From Streptomyces sp. ICBB 8177 (GTDB lineage: Bacteria > Actinomycetota > Actinomycetes > Streptomycetales > Streptomycetaceae), in assembly GCF_003144095.1 (NCBI RefSeq), contig NZ_NSKH01000002.1:197024-261023 (forward strand): a stretch of 64,000 nucleotides of DNA, written 5' to 3'. The notes under the pieces are model-generated. The model made no database searches and was not told the origin of the DNA. It saw only the letters and a list, made by a program, of their open reading frames with translations. Shown one piece after another: positions 25,983 through 35,900 of the stretch. The stretch's first letter is position 1. Each line of letters starts with the position of its first letter. Made by a program: the position numbers and the translations under genes.

Positions 25983-26603
25983 CTACTTCGGCGGGCGGCG
26001 CAGGAGCCGGGCCCACAAGCCCCTGCGCGGGCCGCGGATGACGACGTTGCCGCTGCGGACGCTGCCGCTCATGGTGACCGTCAGCCGGCGCGGCAGGGCG
26101 GGGTCGGGGTGGACGCGGTGCCGGATGCTGCCGCTGCGGACGGACACGGCGTCGACGTCCACCATCACGTCGGGCGGCACGACCAGCCGGACGTTGCCGC
26201 TGCGCACCGAGATCGCCAGGTCCAGCTCGGGGTGGGAGATGGCGGCGGTGGTCAGGTCGATCAGGACGTTGCCGCTGGTGGTCTCCACCTCCAGCCTGCG
26301 CGGGACCGCCCACGGGCCGCCGCGTTCCAGGTTCCCGCTGGTGGCCTGGAGCCGGACCAGGTCCTTGACCGGGGCGGTGGGCGTGACGGTCGCGGCGGCG
26401 GACTCGGCTGGCAGGTCGCGCAGCAGGACCTCCAGCTCACCGTAGGTGCGGGCGGTCAGCGCGGTCTCCAGGCGCTCGTCCAGCTCCTGCGCCGTCAGCC
26501 GTCCGTCGCCCGCCGCGACCCGCAGCCGCTCCACCACCCGGTCCCGGTCGTCGTGCGAGGCCCGCAACTCGCGCCGGTCCGGCAGCATCTCGCCATCAGC
26601 CAT
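25983..26603 (-). CDS. DUF1707 domain protein
   Basis: The 206-aa protein starts with the DUF1707 segment: ELRASHDDRDRVVERLRVAA and LTAQELDERLETALTARTYGEL, a short helical domain found at the front of many actinobacterial membrane and surface proteins. The rest has about five repeats of a beta-strand motif with [TR]SGNV or RSGS turns (SGNLERGGPW, TTSGNVLID, VRSGNVRLV, VRSGSIRHR, VRSGNVVIRG), suggesting a right-handed beta helix or DUF4097-type adhesin-like fold. No membrane span is visible. The ATG at 26603 is preferred to an earlier ATG. Confidence 0.75.
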   Translation of the reverse strand: MADGEMLPDRRELRASHDDRDRVVERLRVAAGDGRLTAQELDERLETALTARTYGELEVLLRDLPAESAAATVTPTAPVKDLVRLQATSGNLERGGPWAVPRRLEVETTSGNVLIDLTTAAISHPELDLAISVRSGNVRLVVPPDVMVDVDAVSVRSGSIRHRVHPDPALPRRLTVTMSGSVRSGNVVIRGPRRGLWARLLRRPPK

Positions 26604-26645
26604 GGCCCGCACCCTATCCGGCGCGGCGCGAAGCGTCGCCGGGCG

Positions 26646-26876
26646 TCACTCGTCCGGGAGGTGGTCCCAGATCTCGCCTTCCTCGACCAGGTAGAAGCCG
26701 GCCTCGCGGGCGATCCGCCGGGCCTCGGCCTTGCTGCGCAGCGCGGCTTCCACATGGGGGTCGGCGGTGGACTGCCCGGGGGCGGGCGTGGTGTGCCACA
26801 CCTCGTAGACGACGCGGCCGTCCGCGTCGCGCATGAGGATCATCAGGGGGGCGTCCGCCTCCGGCTTGTCTCCCAT
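26646..26876 (-). CDS. Small hypothetical protein, 76 aa
   Basis: This acidic protein (MILMRDADGRVVYEVWHTT, GFYLVEEGEIWDHLPDE) resembles small actinobacterial proteins of unknown function. It has no motif I recognise. The start ATG is directly preceded by a perfect inverted repeat (GGACAAT/ATTGTCC) on its upstream side, so it may be tightly regulated. Confidence 0.6.
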   Translation of the reverse strand: MGDKPEADAPLMILMRDADGRVVYEVWHTTPAPGQSTADPHVEAALRSKAEARRIAREAGFYLVEEGEIWDHLPDE

Positions 26877-26880
26877 AAAT

Positions 26881-26901
26881 GGACAATATCTCTCATTGTC
26901 C
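26881..26901. promoter_or_regulatory. Perfect inverted repeat GGACAAT-N7-ATTGTCC
   Basis: GGACAAT (26881-26887) and ATTGTCC (26895-26901) form a perfect 7-bp palindrome with a 7-nt AT-rich centre, right upstream of the small gene's ATG at 26876. The geometry fits an operator for a dimeric repressor. AT-rich sequence stands out here. The regulator is unknown. Confidence 0.6.
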
Positions 26902-27002
26902 TGGTTTGCATCGCTGTGCGCTACGGCGTCACCACCGAGCGCTCACCGGCCGCTCACCGGCCGCTCGTCGGCCGCCACCTGACTCCTCGGCCGTCGCCCG
27001 GC

Positions 27003-28397
27003 TCACCGGCCCGCCCGGTCCCCGCCGGCGGACCCCGCGAAGCGGATCTGCGGATGGCAGGGGGACGGCCCGTCGAGCAGCGTGCTGTCGCGACCGCGCA
27101 GCCAGCGGTCGAAGAACGCGGTGAGGTACGCCTCCTGCGCGGCCACCGCCCGCGCCGGACCGGCCGTGCCGACCAGAGCGGTGACGGTGGATCGCGGCAG
27201 CCGCAGCTGCCGGGCGATCTGCGGCACCATCGACTCCGCGTCGGTGAACGACGCGTGCCGCCCGCCCAGCAACGTCAGATCGCGCCGCCACCCGTCGCTG
27301 TGCTCCCACAGCAGCCCCCAGGACGGCACGGTCGTGTGGTCGTCGCCCTCCTCGCCCATCAGCATGAACGGCTTCCGCAGCCCGGAGCGCGCGACCGGGA
27401 ACGGGTTGCCCGGCGTGTGGTCGTCCTGCTCGTACGCCAGCACGCCGTCCATGTCGACGCCCGCCGCCAGGCGCGGGTCCTCGTGCATGGTCTCCAGCGC
27501 CGCCATGCCGCCCGCCGACTGGCCGAACATGCCGACGTGGTGCGGGTCCAGGGCCCCGGCGAGACCGCGCGGCAGCCGCCGTCCGTCCGCGTCCGGGTCG
27601 TGGCCGGCGGCCAGCGCGTCCACGGCGTCCAGCACGGACCGGGTGTCGGCGACCCGCGCGTCCACCGTCCTGCGCAGCAACGCGATCACCTTCGCCGGAT
27701 CGCCCCCGGTCGCCGCGAGCGCCGCCGGGAGGACGGACTTCTCGACCCGCCCGTGAGGGAACTCCACCGCCGAGGCGTCGTAGGTGTGGTCGATCGTGAC
27801 GACGACGTAACCGTGACTGGCCAGCTCGTCGCCGAGCGTCGTGCCGAGGGTGCGCGGGTCGCCGACGCCGGGGGAGTAGAGCACCACCGGCAGCCGTCCG
27901 CGCCCGCGCGCCACCGGTGCGCCCTCGTGCGCGTACGACAGCGTGCCCGCCCAGTCCACCTTCCCCTTCGGGATCTTCCCGCCGAAGTTGTCGAGCGCGT
28001 CGAACCCGGCCGCCGCGCCCGGAAGCATCTGCGGCGCACGCGGGTAGCGGTCGGCGTCGCGGGCCGGGTACCGCACGCTCACCATCAGCTCCCGGTACGG
28101 CACCGAGGGCACCCAGGGGTCCTTGCGGGAGTGGTCCACCAGCCGCAGTTCCACGGTGCCGACCTGGTCGGGCCCGGTGGGCCGGGGCAACGTGAGACGG
28201 GCCTGCCCGGTCGTGGCGCCGGACGTCCCGGTGACGGCGGTTCGCGTGGCGGCGGTGGCCGGGGCGGCCGTGAGAGCCGTGGCCGTGAGCGCGGTGACGG
28301 TGAGCGCGGCTCCCAGGCCTGCAAGGCGCCGCCGGGTCGTAGCCGAACTCGCCCGCCCGGTGGGCGGGTTGACGGGTCGTCGGTGTGCGGAGTGCAT
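27003..28397 (-). CDS. Secreted alpha/beta hydrolase (PAF-acetylhydrolase-like)
   Basis: The 464-aa protein has a signal peptide with a twin-arginine-like start (TTRRRLAGLGAALTVTALTA), so it is probably exported. The hydrolase core resembles platelet-activating-factor acetylhydrolase isoform II: VSVRYPARDADRYP, PVVLYSPGVGDPRTLGTTLG (oxyanion), HGYVVVTIDHTYDAS, and the nucleophile elbow HVGMFGQSAGGMAAL. A lid-like insert occurs near GGDPAKVIALL. It probably hydrolyses esters of lipids or polymers. I chose the ATG at 28397. Confidence 0.85.
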   Translation of the reverse strand: MHSAHRRPVNPPTGRASSATTRRRLAGLGAALTVTALTATALTAAPATAATRTAVTGTSGATTGQARLTLPRPTGPDQVGTVELRLVDHSRKDPWVPSVPYRELMVSVRYPARDADRYPRAPQMLPGAAAGFDALDNFGGKIPKGKVDWAGTLSYAHEGAPVARGRGRLPVVLYSPGVGDPRTLGTTLGDELASHGYVVVTIDHTYDASAVEFPHGRVEKSVLPAALAATGGDPAKVIALLRRTVDARVADTRSVLDAVDALAAGHDPDADGRRLPRGLAGALDPHHVGMFGQSAGGMAALETMHEDPRLAAGVDMDGVLAYEQDDHTPGNPFPVARSGLRKPFMLMGEEGDDHTTVPSWGLLWEHSDGWRRDLTLLGGRHASFTDAESMVPQIARQLRLPRSTVTALVGTAGPARAVAAQEAYLTAFFDRWLRGRDSTLLDGPSPCHPQIRFAGSAGGDRAGR

Positions 28398-28548
28398 GGG
28401 TTCCCCGTTCGGTCGTGCGTGGTGATGGCGTACGTGTGATTCGCCGGACGGCTTCCAGGGTCCGCGTGGGCGGGGTGGGAATGCCATCCGGCGGTCCGCA
28501 GAACCACGTTCGGGTTATCCCCCGGAGCCACTCGCGCCGGACGGGCCG

Positions 28549-29163
28549 TCAGTGACCGCCGACGACCTTCACCATGACGATGCCGAAGCCGATCATCACG
28601 TCCGCCGTTCCCGCGAGCAGCGCGGCGACGCGTCCCTCGCCCATCCGCAGGCCGGTCACCGTGCTCCACGCGAACAACTCGGCGAGGTCCACCCCGCAGG
28701 CGGTGTACATCGCGACCGGCAGGCTCATCAGGCCCAGCGCGGAGACCCCGGTGAACGCCAGCGGGCCGACCGCGCTGAGCAGCAGCGGGCTGCTGGTGTA
28801 CAGCATCTGCCGGAACTCCTCGCTGCGGGCGTAGCGGTGGGCCACCGCCCGGTGCGCCTGCTGGTCGGCGACGAAGGTGGCCAGCCACACGCCGACCGAG
28901 GTGCCGAGGATCGACCACACCGCGTCCTCGTGGTTCGCCGTGCCCCCGACCGCCAGGGACACCACGACCGCGAGCATCGTGATCGTCGCGTAGACGCGTT
29001 CCTTGAGACGCTCCTTGAGCAGGACGTTGGCGAGGATGGGCTGCGTGAAGGCCGGGCCGCCCAGGGCGGACCCGTCGGAGTCCGCGGCCTGCTGCGGCCC
29101 GGCCGTGTCCCGGTCCGGCCGCCGCGCCCCGCCCTCGGCGTCGTCCGGTGTCCTGTCCGGCAC
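28549..29163 (-). CDS. Integral membrane protein next to an MreB-like gene
   Basis: The 204-aa protein has a soluble, charged N-terminus of about 50 residues and four to five helices: VYATITMLAVVVSLAVGG, AVWSILGTSVGVWLATFV, LLLSAVGPLAFTGVSALGL, and a C-terminal VMIGFGIVMVKVVGG. I do not recognise the family. The start is a GTG at 29163, only 14 nt after the stop of the MreB-like gene, so the two form an operon. Association with an actin-like protein suggests a role in envelope shape or positioning, but this is inference. Confidence 0.7.
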   Translation of the reverse strand: MPDRTPDDAEGGARRPDRDTAGPQQAADSDGSALGGPAFTQPILANVLLKERLKERVYATITMLAVVVSLAVGGTANHEDAVWSILGTSVGVWLATFVADQQAHRAVAHRYARSEEFRQMLYTSSPLLLSAVGPLAFTGVSALGLMSLPVAMYTACGVDLAELFAWSTVTGLRMGEGRVAALLAGTADVMIGFGIVMVKVVGGH

Positions 29164-29176
29164 GGCGTGGACCGCC

Positions 29177-30217
29177 TCAGCCGATCGACTGCACCGACTC
29201 CAGGGCCATCGGCCGCGCCTTGCCCTCCACCATCGCGCCCAGACCGCGCACCGCGCAGTTGCCGGGGCTGTCGGCTACGACCAGCGGCATGCCCGTGGTC
29301 GTGCGCAGCATGGTGTCCAGGCCGGGCAGCAGCGCGCTGCCGCCCGCGAGCGTGATGCCCCGGTCGGCGAGGTCGGCGACCAGGTCGGGCGGGCAGCGCC
29401 GCAGCACCGCGCGGATGCCGTCGAGCACGGAGTTGAGCGGGGTGCGGATCGCCAGCCGGACGCTCTCGGTGTCCACCCGGACCGATCGCGCCAGCGCGCT
29501 GGCCGCGTCCATGCCGTGCACCTCGATGCTGGAGGGGCCCTGGCCGGCCGCCGTGGTCTCCAGCATCCGGTGCAGCGGGCGGACCGCCTGGCTGGGGAGC
29601 ATCAGGGCGTGCTGGTTGCGCAGGTGCTGGATCACGGCGCGGTCGATGACCTCGCCGCCGACCGGGATGGTCTCGGCCGCCACGATCGCGCCCAGCGACA
29701 GCACCGCGATCTGGGTGGTGGCCGCTCCGCACACCACGATCATCGTGGCCTCCGGGTACTCCACCGGCAGGCCGCAGCCGACCGCCGCCGCGATCAGCGT
29801 GTCCACCAGCTCGACCCTACGGGCGCCGAGACCGGTGAGGGTCTCTACGGCCGCGCGCTGGGCCATCGGCTCGCTGCCGTGCGGCACGCAGACGGCCGCG
29901 CGCATGATCGGCTTGCGGCGCCACGCCTTGCTGAGCTTGTCGCCGATCAGGTGCCGCAGCATGCGCTGCGCCATCTCGACGTCGACCACGATGCCGCTGG
30001 CGATCGGGCGGACCACGCGGATGTGGTCGGGGGTGCGGCCGATCATCCGCTCGGCGGTCTCGCCGACCGCGACCAGCGATCCGGTGTGGCAGTCCACGGC
30101 GGCGACGCTGGGCTCGTCCACGACGAGGCCGGTGTTCTTGAGGTAGACCCTGGTCCTGGCGGCTCCGAGATCCACGGCTACGGAGCAGCGGCGCAACTGG
30201 TCGAGGCTGGCGGTCAT
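29177..30217 (-). CDS. MreB/Mbl-like actin-family protein
   Basis: The 346-aa protein has the MreB layout: phosphate-1 VAVDLGAARTRVYL, MLRHLIGDKL, VCVPHGSEPMAQRAAVETL, the connect-1 region GLPVEYPEATMIVVCGAATTQIA, phosphate-2 and GITLAGGSALLPGLDTMLR (adenosine motif). Streptomyces keep a main mreB in the dcw-linked mre operon and MreB-like extras elsewhere; this gene is not next to mreC/mreD, so it is an extra copy. Several expected Gly and Asp positions are replaced (CGAATTQIA for the usual DIGGGTTE), so nucleotide binding may be altered. It lies in an operon with a membrane protein. Confidence 0.85.
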   Translation of the reverse strand: MTASLDQLRRCSVAVDLGAARTRVYLKNTGLVVDEPSVAAVDCHTGSLVAVGETAERMIGRTPDHIRVVRPIASGIVVDVEMAQRMLRHLIGDKLSKAWRRKPIMRAAVCVPHGSEPMAQRAAVETLTGLGARRVELVDTLIAAAVGCGLPVEYPEATMIVVCGAATTQIAVLSLGAIVAAETIPVGGEVIDRAVIQHLRNQHALMLPSQAVRPLHRMLETTAAGQGPSSIEVHGMDAASALARSVRVDTESVRLAIRTPLNSVLDGIRAVLRRCPPDLVADLADRGITLAGGSALLPGLDTMLRTTTGMPLVVADSPGNCAVRGLGAMVEGKARPMALESVQSIG

Positions 30218-30693
30218 GGTCTGTCGAACCTGCCCTTGGTCGGTCCATCCTGCCCGGGTGCCCCGCCGGGGTGCCGTCCGGCGGCTGCCGTCCGGCGTCG
30301 CTCCCGCCCGGGGTGTCGTTCGGCCGAATTTTCGGACGATATGTCAGCCATGTTCCATGGGGCGGGCGTTGTGTAATCCGCCGCCCGGGGAAATCCGCCG
30401 GAAAATGCGCCGGTTGGGTGAGCGCACGCGGGGGCGGGCGGCGGCCGGGCCGCCACCGTTGAGCCTCTTCCGCGCGTCCCTCGTCGTCCGCGCCCGCCCC
30501 GGCCGTCCGGGCCGCCCGCCCGGCCGCCTCCCCGGCGCCGCCCGACGGCCCGCCTCCCCGGCGCCGTCCGCATCCGCGGCGCCGCCCGACGGCCCGCCTC
30601 ACCCGGCGCCGTCCGCATCCGCGGCGCCGCCCGACGGCCCGCCTCACCCGGCGCCGACCGCAGTGACCTCGCCCCGGCGCCTGCGTCCCGTTC
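30218..30693. other. Intergenic region with promoter-like AT patch and tandem repeats
   Basis: The first part (about 30300-30400) is relatively AT-rich and probably holds the promoter of the MreB-like gene. The second part is a GC-rich tandem repeat listed separately. No gene is supported. Confidence 0.5.
30537..30670. repeat. 44/45-bp tandem repeat, about three copies
   Basis: A block beginning GCCGCCCGACGGCCCGCCTC starts at 30537, 30581 and 30626. The first unit is 44 nt and the second 45 nt, differing by one A. The unit has no start codon or obvious hairpin of its own. Confidence 0.85.
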
Positions 30694-32178
30694 TCACGCC
30701 GTCCGCGCCACCGCCGGCGTGCGCTCCCGTCGCGTCGCCATCGCCGCGTACGCCACCGCGAGCAGCGTCTCCAGGCCGGTCAGCGCGGCGATCGCCAGGC
30801 CGAACGCGTGCGGGTAGGCGTCCGGGCGGCCGGTGCCCAGGGCTTCGTAGAAGACGATGCCGATGAGCGCGACGCCGAGCGCGTTGCCGACCTGCTGGAC
30901 GGTGGCGACGACGCCGGAGGCGGTGCCGACCAGCCGCGGTGCCACGCCTTCCATCACCGCCGAGGTCATCGGCGCGATGACCATGCCCATGCCGACGCCG
31001 TCCACGAACATGCCCGGGCCCAGCCACCACACGCTGCCGCTCGTCGCGACGTCGTGCGCCGCCAGCCCGGTCAGCGCCAGCCCGGCCGCCATCAGCAGCA
31101 TCCCCGCGGGCAGGGTACGGCGGCCCAGCCGGGCGGCGATCAGGTGCGAGGTCGTCGAGGTGATCAGGTAGCCGGCGCCGATGGTGACGAAGACCAGCCC
31201 CGAGCGCAGCGCGTCCAGCCCCCGGCCCTGCTGGAGGTAGAGCGCCAGCACCAGGAAGAACGACGCCTGGCCGCACCAGAACAGAAGCTGCGTCAGCAGC
31301 CCCAGCGCCAGCGGGCGGTCGCGCAGCAGCGCGGTGTCGACCAGCGGGTCGCCGTCGCGGCGGGTGAGCCGGTGCTGGTACGCGCCGAAGACCGCGAAAA
31401 GCACGGCCGACCCGGCCAGGCACACCCACGTCCACGCGGGCCAGCCCTGCGCCCGTCCCTGGATCAGCGGCAGGACGAGCGCCACCAGCGCGCCGGTGCA
31501 CAGCGCGACGCCCACCGGGTCCAGCCGCGGGCGCCGGGGGGCGCGGGACTCCGGCAGCGTGCGCCCCACGAGGGGCAGGGTGACCAGGCCCACGGGGAGG
31601 TTGATCAGGAAGCACGCCCGCCAGTCGAGGCCGAACAGGTCGGCCCTGATGAGCAGGCCCCCGATGAGCTGGCCGAAGACGGCGCCGAGGCCCATCGTCA
31701 GGCCGTACGCGCTGAACGCCCTGGCCTGCGCCTTGCCGGTCCACGCGGTGCCCAGGATGGCCAGCACCTGCGGGCCGGTGAGCGCGGCGGCCACGCCCTG
31801 CGCCACACGGGCGGCGATCAGGGTCCCGGCGGTCGGCGCGAGTCCGCAGGCCACGGAGGCCGCGGTGAACAGCGCCAGGCCGACCGCGAAGACCCGTCTG
31901 CGGCCCGCGACGTCACCGATCCGGCCTGAGGTGATCAGCCCGGCGGCCAGCGCCAGCCCGAACCCGGCCACCACCCACTGCACGGCGGCCGTCCCCGCGC
32001 GCAGGTCGCGCTGCACGTCGGGCAACGCGACGTTGACGATGAAGAAGTCGAGCGCGGTCATGAAGGTCGCGGCGAGCAGGACGAACAGGGAGAGGGCGGA
32101 CGGCCTTCCCGGCGTCTCGCGTTCCGCGCGCGGTGCGCGGCGCCGCGTTCCGGCGAGCGGTCTGAGGGCAGTGGGCAC
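30694..32178 (-). CDS. MFS transporter, DHA2 family drug exporter
   Basis: The protein of about 494 aa has the DHA2 (14-helix) pattern: the A-motif-like GRIGDVAGRRRVFAVGL in the first loop, MTALDFFIVNVALPDVQRDL in helix 1 (motif D1), and QGVAAALTGPQVLAI with motif C nearby (GLTMGLGAVFGQLIGG). These exporters use the proton gradient to remove drugs. I chose the GTG at 32178, which follows AAGGAG by 7 nt, over the ATG at 32211. It lies in tandem with the SnoaL-like gene and downstream of it. Confidence 0.9.
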   Translation of the reverse strand: MPTALRPLAGTRRRAPRAERETPGRPSALSLFVLLAATFMTALDFFIVNVALPDVQRDLRAGTAAVQWVVAGFGLALAAGLITSGRIGDVAGRRRVFAVGLALFTAASVACGLAPTAGTLIAARVAQGVAAALTGPQVLAILGTAWTGKAQARAFSAYGLTMGLGAVFGQLIGGLLIRADLFGLDWRACFLINLPVGLVTLPLVGRTLPESRAPRRPRLDPVGVALCTGALVALVLPLIQGRAQGWPAWTWVCLAGSAVLFAVFGAYQHRLTRRDGDPLVDTALLRDRPLALGLLTQLLFWCGQASFFLVLALYLQQGRGLDALRSGLVFVTIGAGYLITSTTSHLIAARLGRRTLPAGMLLMAAGLALTGLAAHDVATSGSVWWLGPGMFVDGVGMGMVIAPMTSAVMEGVAPRLVGTASGVVATVQQVGNALGVALIGIVFYEALGTGRPDAYPHAFGLAIAALTGLETLLAVAYAAMATRRERTPAVARTA

Positions 32179-32343
32179 GGCTGGGCTCCTTGGCTCATGG
32201 ATCTCGTACAACGGGAGGCGGAGTGGGCGGGGTGAGCGGGGGCGGGGGCCGTGCGGGCCCCCGGGGGCTCGCGGAGCGAGCGGGCTTGCGGGGCGCGGGC
32301 GGCGCGTCCGCCCCGGGTGGGGCGGCGCGTCGCCCGCGGTGCC

Positions 32344-32736
32344 TCACATCGCCGGCACCTTGTCCAGGAAGCCGTGGACCGCGGTCAGCCGGAGCGCGTC
32401 CGGGCCGCCCTCGGTGCCGTTCAGCACCGCCACGTCGAAGCCGACGACCAGCGCCTCGCCGTCCTTCGGGCCCAACTCCCAGGTGAAGCGGGCCAGGTGG
32501 TGGTGCGCGTCGACCGGTCCGGCGAGCCGGAAGACCATGTCGGGGAACTGCGCCCGCACCGCGCCGATCGTGGCGTCGATCGCCTCCGGGCCCTCGGCCA
32601 CCGCGAGCGGGTCCACGTAGCTGCCGTCCTCGGTCCACAGCGCCTCGACCATCGCGCGCCGGGCGGTCGGGTCGGCCTCGTTCCAGGTGTCGATGTAGCG
32701 CTCGATCAGGGCACGGGCGTTGTCCGCAGTGTTCAT
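32344..32736 (-). CDS. SnoaL/NTF2-like small protein
   Basis: The 130-aa protein has the NTF2-like cone fold pattern: ALIERYIDTWNEADPTARRAMVEALWTED, GSYVDPLAVAEGPEAIDATI, GPVDAHHHLARFTWEL and a final strand. Such proteins bind small molecules or act as isomerases and cyclases; some protect against the drug they bind. GGAGG lies upstream of the ATG at 32736. It is divergent from the large LuxR-type regulator and precedes the MFS gene. Confidence 0.8.
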   Translation of the reverse strand: MNTADNARALIERYIDTWNEADPTARRAMVEALWTEDGSYVDPLAVAEGPEAIDATIGAVRAQFPDMVFRLAGPVDAHHHLARFTWELGPKDGEALVVGFDVAVLNGTEGGPDALRLTAVHGFLDKVPAM

Positions 32737-32939
32737 GGGAAGGTCCTCCGATTCTCTGTCCGCGAGTTGTTCTCGCAGGTCAAGACGGTACGGAGGACGG
32801 CGGGACGCGGAATCCGTCACGCTTAGGCAATCGTGACGCGCGCTTAGGTAACCGCACCCGTCGCACGCCGGAGGGCTCGGGCAACCGTCGCCGGACAATG
32901 GCTTCGACGGGGTCCGCGCGATGCCCGTAGGCTGCGGAC

Positions 32940-35900
32940 ATGCCGGTCACGCTGTACGGGAGAGAGCACGAACAGGCGGTCGTCGACGGGCTGCTGGCTG
33001 ACGCGCGCCGAGGGGCCAGCGGCGTGCTGGTGCTGCGCGGCGAGCCCGGCATCGGCAAGACCGCGCTGCTCGACCACGCCGCCGACGCCGCGACCGGTCA
33101 CGGCATGCGGCTGATCCGCGCCACCGGCGTCGAGTACGAGGCCGAACTGCCCTTCGCCGCACTGCACTTGCTGCTGGGCGCCGACTTCGGGCGGCTGGCC
33201 GCCGCCCTGCCCGAGCCGCAACGCCTCGCCCTGCAAGCCGCGTTCGGGATCACCGCCGCCGGCGACACCCCCCGCTCCTCCGACCGGCTGCTCACCGGCC
33301 TCGCCGTCCTGACGCTGCTCGCCGAACTGGCCGAGGAGCAACCGCTGTTGTGCGTGGTGGACGACGCGCAGTGGCTCGACCACGCCTCCGCCGAGGCGTT
33401 GCTGCTCGCGGCGCGCCGCCTTCAGGCCGAGCCGGTGGCGCTGCTGTTCGCCGCCCGCGAGGGGGAGGGCGCCTTCCCCGCGCAGGGCCTGCCCGAGCTG
33501 CGACTCGAAGGGCTGACGCAGGAGGCGTCGGGGCGGTTGCTCGACGCCCGTTCGGCGGGTTCCACCGCGCCGGCCCCCGCCGTGCGCGCCCGGCTGCTCG
33601 CCGAGGCCCACGGCAACCCGCTCGCGCTCACCGAACTCCCGCGTGCCCTCGCCGCCGAGACACGCGCCGACGGGGGCCGGGCCGCCAGGACGCCCGCCGC
33701 CGCGTCCGAACCGCCCGGTGCGGTGGGGCCGCTCGGCCCTGCGGGCGCGGTGCCGTTGACGACCCGGCTCCAGATCGCGTTCCACGGCCAGGTCAGCAGG
33801 CTGCCCGCCGCCACGCAGACGCTGCTGCTGCTCGCGGCGGCCGAGGAGAACGGCGACCCGGAGGTGCTGCGCCGCGCCGCGGGTCACCTGGGTCTGGCCA
33901 TCGACGACCTGGGCCCGGCCGAGGACGCCGGGCTGGTGCGGCTGGTCGGGCGGGTCGCGTTCCGCCATCCGCTGCTGCGCGCCGCCGTCTACCAGCGCGC
34001 CCCGCTCGCCCAGCGTCTCGCCGCCCACCGCGCGCTGGCCGACGCCCTCGACACGGCGGGGTCCCAGGGCCCCGGCGGCGCCGACACCGAGAACGCCGAC
34101 CGCCGCGCCTGGCACCTGGCGATCGCCGCGCCCGGGCCCGACGAGCGGATCGCGCGGGCGCTGGAGCAGGCCGCCCTACGGGCCCACGAACGCGGCGGTC
34201 ACGCCGAGGCCGCCGCCGCCATCGAACGCGCCGCCCGCCTCACCCCCGACCCCGCCACCGCCGCCCGCCGCTGGACGCTCGCCGCCGAAGCCGCCCTGGA
34301 GTCCGGCGACCTCGCGCACGCCCACACCCTCGCCGCCCGCGCGGAGACCCGGATCACGGCGGGCGGCCCCGACCCCGGCGCCCCCGAACGGGCCGCGGGC
34401 GCCGGGGGCACGACACAGACCGAAGGCCCGGGCGGTCCCGGCACCGGTCTGGCCGCGGACGGCTCCGCGCCCGCCCTGCTGCGCACCCTGCGCCACGTCC
34501 AGGCGACCGCCCGCTTCCTCCAGGGCGACTTCCCGGCCGCCTACCGCCTGCTGCTGCGCGACGCCGCACGCACCGCGGGCGCCGACCCCCAGCAGGCCGC
34601 CCGGATGCTGCTCCAGGCCTTCCACGCCGCCTGGTACCTCGGCGAGGAGCCGCTGCGCGAGGTCACCGGCGCGCTCGCCGCGCTCGACCTGCCCGAGCGG
34701 GACGCCATCGGTCCGCTCGCCCGCTACGTGGTCGCCGCCGTCCGCCCGGTGCTGGGCGAGCCGTCCGGCGCTCTGCCCGGGGTGGACGAGACGGTGGAGG
34801 CCGCGCGCCTGGGCGGCGCCATGGTGCCGTGGGACGTGGTGCAGGTCTGTGGCGCCTCGCTGATCCTCGGGCGGGACGCCGAGACGCACCGGCTGGCCGC
34901 CCGCCTCGCCGCCGACGCCCGCGCCCGCGGCGGCTTCGGCCAGCTGCCGACCATCCTGTTCTTCCTCGCCGAGGCGGAGCTGTTCCACGGCCGCCCCCGC
35001 GACGCGCTGGCCGGTGCCACCGAGGCACTGCGCATCGCCCGCGACACCGGCCAGCGCCAGTGGACCAGCCAGCTGACCGCCTTCCTCGCCCACCTCGCCG
35101 CCGTGGAGGGCGACCCGGAGGCCTGCCGCCGGCTCGCCGACGAGGCGCTCGCCGTCACCGGCCCGGACGCCGCGGGCGTGATCGCCCCCGGCACGCCCTG
35201 GGCCCAGTGGGCGCTGGGCCTGCTCGACCTGGGCGCGGGCCGCGCGCGGGAGGCGCTGGACCGGCTGGAGGCACTGGCGAACGGGCCGATGCGGCACCAC
35301 GTCTGCGCGACCCGGGCGATCCCCGACCTGGTGGAGGCGGCGGTACGGCTGGGCTGCCCGGAACGCGCCGCCGGTCCGCTGGCCTACTTCCGGCGCTGGG
35401 CAAAGCTGACCGGCCAACCGTGGGCCGAGGCGCTGGTCCTGCGCTGCCGGGCGCTGGCGGAGGAGGCCGACGAGGACGAGGTGCGGGCGGCGTACGAACG
35501 GGCGCTGGCGCTGTACGGCGGCGACGCCGGGCCCGACCGCCCCTTCGAGCGGGCCCGCACCGCGCTGCTGTACGGCGAGTGGCTGCGCCGGGGCCGACGC
35601 AGGACGCGGGCCAGGGGGCCGCTGCGCGAGGCCATCGGGGTCTTCGAGCGGCTGGGCGCCGTGCCCTGGGCCGAGCGGGCCCGGGCCGAGCTGGACGCCA
35701 CCGGCGAGTCCGTCCCGCGCGCGGGAGCCGCAGGGCCGGCCGGGCTGACACCGCAGGAGTCGCAGATCGTCCGGCTCGCGGCACGCGGACTGTCGAACCG
35801 GGACATCGCCGCGCAGCTGTTCCTCAGCCCGCGCACGGTCGGCTACCACCTCTACAAGGCGTATCCGAAACTCGGCGTCGCGGCCCGCGGTGAACTCGCG

